Source of the DNA: Lyophyllum atratum
Taxonomy: Eukaryota > Basidiomycota > Agaricomycetes > Agaricales > Lyophyllaceae
Reading direction: 5' to 3'
Assembly (NCBI GenBank): GCA_014905825.1
Contig: JACGCN010000007.1
Location: 1,922,001-1,986,000, forward strand
DNA length: 64,000 bases
The translations under genes were made by a program, and so were the position numbers. Positions within the stretch are counted from its first letter, which is position 1. Each line of letters starts with the position of its first letter. The notes beneath the pieces were generated by a model. The model did no database searches and was not told the origin of the DNA. It saw only the letters and a program-made list of their open reading frames with translations. Positions 56,507 through 64,000 of the stretch are shown here, one piece after another.

Positions 56507-58567
56507 ATGGACGCAGTGGACAGCAAGATCCCTACATTTTCAGAATACAGATCTCTCTACAGCAGCGATGAGCGCGTCATAACCGCTCTCCGGTTTGATC
56601 AAGAGGCTGAATACCTCGCCACTTGCGATCGAGCTGGCCTAATGATCGTGCGTACAATTACGACCTACGGGCTACATGTTCAATTAACCATCCTCGTTGA
56701 TGTATAGGTGTATTTCGTACCTACTCTTGAGGTCGTAAGGAACTTCAAGGCCACGACCGGTATTGTATGCCTGGCGTGGCATCCTAAAGTACCACGAAAA
56801 CTCACCATTGGTTGCGAAAACGGGGATGTCAATATAATCTGCGTCTCTGGACGCACAGAGAGCATGAATGTAAGCGAACATTTTCCAACAAAAGTTTTTC
56901 GCCAATTCATCGTATGCAGAAAGACACCTTCAACATGTTCCATGAGTTCGAGGGGCCCATCCGGTTTCTCGAGTACAGTGAAACCGGCAGAGATATGGCT
57001 GTTGCGTTTGATTCCGACGTCTATCTCTTTGATGGTCAGCTTCTGATGCAGTTATGGATCGTGAAATGACTGACATGTTCTTAGAGGTCAACAGGGATGC
57101 TGAACGCCTCCCCATAACACCTAAAGCCTCAGGCTCAAAACCGATGATCCGCGGAGTCCATTTCGTTAAAGACGAGAAGTTGGTCGTATGTTTCATGGAC
57201 CCACAGACGGGAATCCTGTAAGTTCTCATATCTGCAGAAAGGATCAACGGCTTATAGGCTGTCTCCTAGTGTCTATTCGACCGCCTCCCCACCGACAATC
57301 CTCTTTCAACTGGAGCCGAGGGCACAGAGCTTGACCATGTATTTGACTCTCTCTCCTGGATCTTGTCGCTGCTCATGCAACTTCTATAGCGGCGCGTCAG
57401 CGATCTCCCCCTCGGGCACAATGCTGGCCGTCTCCAATTACCGCGATGGAGTGGACTTTTACTCCCTCCAGAAACAGAGGTGGTATGCCACCACCAAGTT
57501 CGACGTCAAGGAAAATTATGTCGCCAGCCTGCAATTCATCGGCAGTGATAGTGTCGCTGTAGGGCACAGCCGCGGTGACCTCGTCTTTGCTACTACGTTG
57601 ATGAAGGAAAACCTGATCCGGGTCGACCTGATGCTGCCAAATTCACGTGAGTGTCAAAAGTGGGTCGAATTTCTGGAGGCTTACACAGGATATAGGCGTT
57701 TCGTTGGTAGTAAGTTGTTATGTACACCTCCAGAGGGGTGATTAATGCAAAGAAACTTTAGGCTGTTGGATGGTGCAACGGAAAAGCCGTTATTGCAGCT
57801 GCGAGCGCTAGCAGGGGAGGAGGCCCTATTCCCACTAACCGCGGACCAAGGACATCGATGGTAACGTTACTGGAGGTAAGTCGAAGTGAGATATCGCGAC
57901 GCAGACAACTCACCGACTGATATTCCAAAGCAACCAAAGGAGAGCACCAAGGAAAAGACGACCGAAAAAGTCTCCAGGGTATGAGTTAGATCATCTGATG
58001 TCTCCTCCTCACCGTACCTGACGGTTTGATATCTCACCCCAGAGATGCTGTTCCTGGAAATGGCGGGCATGGACTACAGTCCTAATTTTCACGGTCTGCT
58101 TGAGCATCCGTTTTGCTCTGAGGAACAAGGATGCACTTTCCGACGGTCTCGATGCGCTACTACCTCGCAGGACGGTGAGGATCACGCATACCCAGACCGA
58201 GGACCACACCACGACCTCAACTGTACTCGAAAAATTCACCTCGAGAAGCATCGTGTACATTCCAGAGACCCACACCGTCGAGGCCATTCGAACCTGGAAT
58301 GTCACCTACACCGTCACGATTAGACCGTCGGCTACAATACCAGCGTCACACCCAGACACATGCCTCCCAAGGGTGCATCAGATTGGGGACGCGAAGGACG
58401 CGGCGTTGCCAAAGGTCAACACCTTGGACCTCGCCTCGGATGAGGTGACGATGAACGTCTCACCAACGACTATCATCGAAACCGTGACAGAGACCCAGCG
58501 AGAAATGACATTGCTCGCTATTGAAGAGGTAGCGGTCACGGAGACTGCGACAGGACAAGGCGGTTGA
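56507..58567 (+). CDS. WD40-like protein with C-terminal transmembrane segment
   Basis: Multi-exon gene on plus. The start at 56507 (MDAVDSKIPTFSEYRSLYS) opens a beta-propeller-like part: ITALRFDQEAEYLATCDRAG, then GIVCLAWHPKVPRKLTIGC and GENGDVNIICVSG-type strands, GPIRFLEYSETGRDMAVAF, GVHFVKDEKLVVCFMD, SAISPSGTMLAVSNYRDG and VASLQFIGSDSVAVGHSRGD. After introns follow KESTKEKTTEK, a hydrophobic segment (TTVLIFTVCLSIRFAL) and a Thr-rich tail ending ETATGQGG. The arrangement suggests a cytosolic propeller tethered to a membrane. Exon 1 is 56507-56647 and exon 2 starts at 56708; later junctions are approximate. The partner is unknown. Confidence 0.65.
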
Positions 58568-59630
58568 ATCACGGGCGAGTTTGGTGGCTCTCGCTAATGG
58601 TGGGTCTGGCGGTTGTGGGTCACGTAGGGGTCGCGGTGGGCTCTGGTGCTATGTATGTTTTGAATCCATGTTTATCGACCGCTGGGTGTATTCCATGTCG
58701 CTCTTACAATACGAAGTACATAAAATGGCAAGCTATTCTCAGCCCCATGTCCTGCACCTGCTGGGTGTTTGCAAGAATGACCTCGTCGACGAGCCAGCTG
58801 TCCCAAGCTCGACGCCCTCCGACGGCCCGAGGTTTTGGCCTCGTTTTGGACACATGATCAAGACGATCCATAACTAGGTGTATTCTTCTAGTCCTTCAAG
58901 GTGTTCTAGCGTGGGCGTCGTTCCACAACGTGCTCGGGCGCCGAGAGGGACATGCACGAGGAGGCGGACCATTGGTGACGGTGGCTGCATGAGAGAAGAA
59001 TGCAAGTATATCCCATGTGCAGCCAATTGACCCCCATCTCGGGACTGCCTTCTCCCGGCGTCATGTATAAAATCGGTAGAAGCCTTCCTTTACTCGGTTC
59101 TCTTGTAATTTTCTTGATTCGGTACAGTCAGACCGTAGTATTTATGAGGATGGATATATATCCGTACCTTCACGAAAGCATGCGCGGCCAGCGATCGGCG
59201 CGAGTCGATGAGTCCCATACACCCTCATCTGCGTAGATGCGTGCAGACTTAAGAAATAGCAAATGGTGCTGGACGGTTCTATCTGTTGCGACAAGTTCAA
59301 TGTCCTCCGATAAATCGCCTTAGGAGACTAGGTCAGAACGCGAAGAGGTGTTCATGATGTAGGACACACCTAGATCTTCTCTTTCTTCATGCTCACCTCC
59401 GGCGCTATAGACCTCATCTTTGAAACCGAACCGCTGCCATATATGTGTTCCGAATTTCTTGTTCCTAGCATTCGCGTCGCGTGAGTATTTTTTTATTCAA
59501 GTTTGACGCGACGTATCGTACCTCCTTCTCCGAATCCCTTCGTGACCTCTTTTTTCCTTGTTCTTCGTGCATAAGCGGCATCTGGGATGTTTACTGCCAC
59601 TGATCAGAAAAACTTGCATAGTTCACTTCG
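58568..59630. other. Intergenic sequence downstream of the WD40 gene
   Basis: Short frames only (58564-58857 contains a hydrophobic run, VGLAVVGHVGVAVGSG). No gene supported. Confidence 0.35.
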
Positions 59631-60275
59631 GGGAGAGCACTGTACGGTAGGGGTATCACCAGGGATAGCACTCATGCTCATACTCAGCACTTTAAAATCT
59701 ATGTAATTGGAGGAGAATAGTCCGGATCACTATTAGGACTACATAGATATGTATGAGCAAACGCTACGGCGAGCATGCATATGCATGAGGGACGTGGTGG
59801 TTGAGAACAGAGGAGGAAAAAAATAGTCTCATGTGACGCATCACTGGTTGCTGCTGGGACGGTTAAGGGTAGGCCGCCAAAGCTCAGGTGACTTCTGTGA
59901 AAAAGTCGTCCCGACGTCATGACTCGTTGATCATGATCATTGATCGAGTCGTCACCTGCACAGAAGTCACCTGAGCTTTGGCGGCCTACCCTTAACCGTC
60001 CCAGCTGGCAGCAGCAACCAGTGATGCGTCACATGACACAAGTTTTCCTCTCCTCCGTCCACAACCATGGACCACACCCCTCATGCACACATGCTCGCGA
60101 TCACCTAGCTATGGTGTCTAGATGTTCATACATGTATATCATTATGTAGTTCTAATAGTGATCCGGACTATTCTTCTACAAATACATAGATTTAAAGTGA
60201 GTATGAGTATGAGTGATATCGCTGGTGACACCCGGGCTACTACCTATACGAACAGTACTAGTGCTCTCGGAATGA
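59631..60275. mobile_element. Long imperfect palindrome with ~300-bp arms
   Basis: The two halves are reverse complements around a centre near 59935, where GTTGATCATGATCATTGAT lies. The central ~120 bp of each arm is almost perfect (for example CAAAGCTCAGGTGACTTCTG against its complement). Outer parts match with small gaps out to GAGAGCAC at 59633 and GTGCTCTC-type sequence near 60265. There is almost no spacer, so it can extrude as a cruciform. Candidate fold-back element; no coding sequence or clear target duplication seen. Confidence 0.75.
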
Positions 60276-61504
60276 TAGATATGTAGATGTAGAATATAGA
60301 AGTTAAGAATAGCTTAGCAGTACATGTACATGTACATTGCAACTCGTGTTCATCGATCGCGAGGGTTTCATGATCAATCAGTGTATATGTTGTTTCATAA
60401 TCACGAATTTACGATTAATGCAGACATGTACATATGTTCCGGAGTACATGTGTGCTGCGCATGCTGCCTGGCTAGGTACGCGATTGCAGTATCGGATCAC
60501 AGGTCTATCTCCCCCACTAACTCATGTCATTATTCTTCTAGATCGAATTCCATCTCTTGATCTAGAACCGCTACATGTACATATACACATGTACTTGATC
60601 ATGGCCATGGCCCTGGTCGCTGCAATTTTGAAATTATTGGGATGGCAGTCTGAGATCATCATCATAATCAGTATGAGCATGCATAGCCGTGTTGCGTTGA
60701 TTATTATCTCCACCGACTGCTTTCGGCCTCGAGGATCCCTCATGTCTAGATCTGCGTTCCTATACGGTAAATATATATTATTCTGGGTACCGTGAATATG
60801 GTTCATGATCATAGTTTTCTGTAATAAGTACATCCGTGGTTGTCGTTCGGCCTGTAAGTATTATAATTCATGATCAACACAGCAAAGCTCTCCTGATAAT
60901 AATAAACATACATATCTGAGAGAATCATGTCCGCCACACCCCCACCGCGTTGCAACTGCAGTTGTCGGCTCATGCGGTGCCTCGCGCTACGGTGTGGCGC
61001 CACATATATAGCGGCCTAGTGCTGTAGTTAATCCTGTTCCTAAGAAATTCTGTATCTAAACCGCATTCTCTGGCTACCTCTATAATCCTCCTTGATTATG
61101 TCCCGGTCTACACAGATACGGGGTATGCCCCAAACCCCACGATCACCGAATTTTCCCTCGAGATCGCGAGAAAGCTCGAGATCGCCTGGTCCAGCACATG
61201 TCTCTCTCTCACGGGAGAGTTCAATCCTGGAGCGCCTTGGAGCCGTGCATGTTACAGGCATGTCGTTCAGCTTTCACTCGAATGCATGATTGTTACTTAG
61301 TTGAATTCGCCGCTTCTGACAGAGCGTTCTCAACCTGCCGGGCGAGTCGAACAATGGTTTGACACTCTTGCTTTGGTATGTTGGGTAGCTCTTCTTCACA
61401 TCCTATGTTGCAGTTTTAAGCATAGCCTACTTTAGCCTGAGCGACCTATTTCAGCCGCCAACAGCCTTGTCAGCCACATTTCCCAGTCAGCTAGCATATC
61501 GTAC
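60276..61504. other. Non-coding sequence dense in CATG/GTAC/GATC palindromes
   Basis: Between 60310 and 60620 motifs such as GTACATGTACATGTAC, ACATGTACATATG, CGGAGTACATGTG and TGATCATGGCCATGGCC recur. No gene is recognised. The right end probably contains the first exon of the gene that follows (around 61330-61375), but the junction is not resolved. Confidence 0.4.
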
Positions 61505-61935
61505 CGCCAACAAGCACCCGTTGAGGCCGGTTACGCTCTAGATGGACTGGACAGTCCACATGACAGCGGCCGAAACAGCCCATCGGTATCCAGCAACGCT
61601 TCCTGTTCAGCTGTGGCTACCGCTTCTTACCGCCTACGAGAACCCATCGAGGCCGATTACGCTCTACATGGACTGGACAGTCCACATGACAGCAACCGCA
61701 GCAGCCCATCGACATCCAGCAACACTTCCCGTTCAGCTTTGCCCACCGCTTACCGCCTACGAGCACCCGTCGAGGCCGATTACGCTCTACATGGACTCGA
61801 CAGTCCACATGACAGCAGCCGCAGCAGCCCATCGATATCCAGCAACGCTTTCCATTCAGCTGTGGCTACCAGTCCTTACCGCCAACGATCACCCGAAGTA
61901 GGTGATTATGTTCAAGACGGTCTGGATAGTCCGGT
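61505..61935 (+). repeat. In-frame tandem repeat of 123-126 bp inside a gene
   Basis: Units start near 61523, 61649 and 61772 with a weak fourth. Each encodes about 41 residues with the pattern YRLRxPVEADYALHGLDSPH then a Ser-rich run. Length multiples of three keep the frame. Confidence 0.75.
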
Positions 61936-63365
61936 TTGGACTGTCAGTTTTTCCTCTTTGTCGTTGCTCCTTATACTTATCATTGTTAGGGTATCTATCC
62001 ACCCGACACGGACGACAACGCTAACCTAGCCGATGAAGAGGATGGAGGCCATGGGGGTGAAAACAACCCAAACATGTCCGAGTCACAAAGACAGGTACTA
62101 CTTGACCCCTCTCATGAGTCATGCCGTGTATTAATTATTCATTGAGGCCCCTCTACAGCCGGATCTACACCGAGTGCTCGAACGACTTTCGAATGCCTAT
62201 AAGGATCTGAGCCGGGACATGGCAGAGGGGTTTCAAGCGCTCACGAGTGCCATCGGCCAGCAGGCGACATCCAACACCAGTGCCAGCGCAGGACGCAGGG
62301 GAGCGGGCCGGCCACTGAGGCAGCCTAAGATCACAGGGAATCCCACCCGTCGCTCGCCTCAGTCCGTGCAACTGGCAGTAAGTTGCTCCAAAATTACTGC
62401 CATTCCATCCCATTTGTTAATTACGTGCTATAGAAGAGTGTTCGCGATCATTTTATCAGGCTCATTGGGGCGACAAATCTGCTTTTACCTTTGGTCACTC
62501 CTGCCGAAGCAGAAGCCTTTTCACGGTCCGTGAGTCCCATGGGCCAAGAGACCGCTGGAGCATGCTGCCGAGCGTCCGCGTTTCGTTTCCATATCCTCGG
62601 CCCGCCCCGTCATCCCTGGAACAAGTCCGCAGCCAGAGTCTTCGCGATAGACTTCGTAAGGTTCCACAAGCTTGAACCCAGGGCCAACGTCGTGCATGAG
62701 ATAATGGAATCGTTTTTCACCCGAATAAAATCTCTCATCTATAAGTACAAGAAGACTCTGTCTCAAGACCCGAAAATCACTTCACAAAAACTGAGACGTG
62801 CGCAGAGGAAGCGAAATGTGCGTTCTTCACTTACATTCCACTCACGCGATGGGTTATCGATCACTTCGTCCTCCAGTTGTTCCAACGGAGGCTCGAGATA
62901 ACGCAGTCTAATTACTACCTCGAGAAACACACAAGGATGATACAACAGCTTGGTGTGGATGGCATGTCCAGTGATGAGTCCGATAACGAGGATGCCAGGC
63001 AGGATCGACGGATTGGTGCCCAACGACCCAAATTCCGCGTTCTTCTTCCACAATGGCGAGCGCGAGAGATGACGCAGTGGCTGCACGTCTTCGACAGCGT
63101 GTATAATGCGACCCGAAGAATTGTCGGCGCTACTAAAGGGGATTATCCGCGGATACGCCATCACAATGATCGAACTCCGTGGGTTACTCGTAGCGACCAC
63201 TTTGTTCCTGACTTGCCTCTCTGTGCATACCGCCAGGAGTGGTTGGACTCCCATGGAACTGGTTTTGTTGAAATGGCGGTGCGTCCTACAGGGGACGCTT
63301 ATCAATTCACGCACGATAACGAGCTTATCAGGCAAGTTATCCATACTACTCAAACTAACCTCTAA
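61505..63365 (+). CDS. Hypothetical protein of an Agaricomycete-specific repeated family
   Basis: Multi-exon gene on plus; the 5' end is not resolved. The first recognised exon carries three ~41-residue repeats (ADYALHGLDSPHDS then Ser-rich). After short introns come GIYPPDTDDNANLADEEDGG, then LERLSNAYKDLSRDMAEGF, a basic linker RRGAGRPLRQPK, DHFIRLIGATNLLLPLVT-like sequence, FAIDFVRFHKLEPRANVV and SLIYKYKKTLSQDP. The C-terminal part has EITQSNYYLEKHTRMIQQ, LLPQWRAREMTQWLHVFD, PDLPLCAYRQEWLDS and VEMAVRPTGDAYQFTHD before the stop at 63363. PQWR-x-x-E near the end and NxxxxL-P-x-x-xY-x-x-W are typical of a large uncharacterised mushroom family. Function unknown. Confidence 0.6.
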
Positions 63366-63887
63366 TGATGATGCCGCATGTAGGACTTTCCTGGCACCAC
63401 GCCCTTAGTCTAACTTCTACGTACTTATGTACAATCTAACCTCTATGATTGACTGCTCTCATGATCACTTGAGTTTTGCAGTGAGGAAGACAGCCGGCTC
63501 GTGGTCATGCTCATGTATCTTAACCAGTTATGACAGGCGCCCCTTAAATTACTCGGGCGGTTTGGAGCTATACAGTATCATAATAAGCTTGTATGAGTCG
63601 GGGATTTCGAAGTTCGAAGTGATCTAATCTAATCTATGTGTCATTGGTGGGTCTTAACATATGCATGCAGTATTACTCGATCAACACCACATATAGGTGC
63701 GCACGGTCGGCAGTTTGGAGTTGTATAGTATGGGGACTTCGAAGTTTGATGTGATCTAATCTAATCGGACATTCATGAGTGGAATACTCAATCTATTGCA
63801 GTTTTAACTCGTATTGATTAATTGGAACATAGCTGATTCTCTGTTATAAATCAAAGTGTGAGAGGTGACTAGTATTGTAATAGAAGT
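63366..63887. other. Intergenic stretch with a ~55-bp repeat
   Basis: A block ending CGAAGT-GATCTAATCTAATC occurs at about 63561-63627 and again at about 63711-63766 in direct orientation, the first with a small insertion. No gene recognised. Confidence 0.45.
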
Positions 63888-64000
63888 TTAAGAAGTACCT
63901 GCAGCTGGCGCCTTGTGGTGCTTCCATCCAGAAGGCACGAGATGTAGGTCTTTCCCACTCAGTTTGATGACAAGGCCCCGAGCTGGGGCAAATGGACAAC
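63888..64000 (-). CDS. 3' end of an unidentified gene entering from the right
   Basis: The minus strand is open from the window edge to a stop at 63888 and reads FAPARGLVIKLSGKDLHLVP followed by SGWKHHKAPAAGTS. Composition looks coding, but only ~37 residues are visible and no family is recognised. The rest lies beyond 64000. Confidence 0.35.
   Translation of the reverse strand, partial: CPFAPARGLVIKLSGKDLHLVPSGWKHHKAPAAGTS

Noticed and set aside
61542..61901. 120-codon frame reading MDWTVHMTA repeats
   Set aside because: It is a shifted reading of the tandem repeat; the Ser-rich frame continues into supported downstream exons, while this one ends at once.
1..64000. tRNA or rRNA genes
   Set aside because: No convincing A-box/B-box pair with a foldable cloverleaf and no rRNA-like stretch was noticed by eye.

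Overview
The window looks like nuclear DNA of a mushroom-forming basidiomycete (Agaricomycetes). Genes sit on both strands and carry many short GT-AG introns of about 48-90 nt. The two firmest anchors are complete cytosolic ribosomal protein genes: eS6 (rps6) and uS15 (rps13), head to head at 7323-9176. The accessory families are also typical of Agaricomycetes: NACHT-type NLR NTPases, metacaspase-like caspase-domain proteins, DUF6699 proteins, a transposon-type TET/JBP dioxygenase and an extra Spt5-like NGN-KOW protein.

Layout. (1) 1-17 kb: a mirror-image segmental duplication. An intact NLR gene (+, 1262-4297) faces a decayed rps6 copy (-, 4815-5655). The working rps6/rps13 pair lies in the middle. 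Then comes a second decayed rps6 copy (+, 9985-10801) facing a second intact NLR gene (-, 11610-14605). A third, badly eroded copy of the same NLR/rps6 unit lies at 15.49-16.71 kb. (2) 18-26 kb: three tandem metacaspase-like genes on the minus strand. All keep the His and Cys of the catalytic dyad, although splicing is needed to rebuild the His motif. (3) 27.6-34.7 kb: three DUF6699 genes, all minus strand. (4) 35-42 kb: AT-rich sequence, a small hypothetical gene, a decayed Ser/Pro-rich reading frame, a fragment of proteasome subunit Rpn1, and a 1.1-kb hAT-like non-autonomous transposon with an 8-bp target duplication. (5) 42.3-45.1 kb: the Spt5-like gene. (6) 45-49 kb: a small TATA-driven ORF, a 697-bp fold-back element with 291-bp arms, and two divergent RING-like genes. 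(7) 49.1-51.6 kb: the TET/JBP gene with a 196-bp minisatellite lying just upstream of its start codon. (8) 52-58.6 kb: several hypothetical genes and a WD40-plus-transmembrane protein. (9) 59.6-64 kb: a second long palindrome, a palindrome-dense stretch, and a multi-exon gene of unknown function with an in-frame ~41-residue tandem repeat.

Apart from the ribosomal genes, the window reads as an accessory island. STAND NTPases and metacaspases, both linked to fungal programmed cell death and non-self recognition, lie within 25 kb of each other. They are mixed with mobile elements, large inverted repeats and recent tandem duplications. A functional link between the NLRs and the metacaspases is inference only. 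Gene models were built by eye: paralogue comparison fixes several introns, and the remaining boundaries are stated as uncertain.
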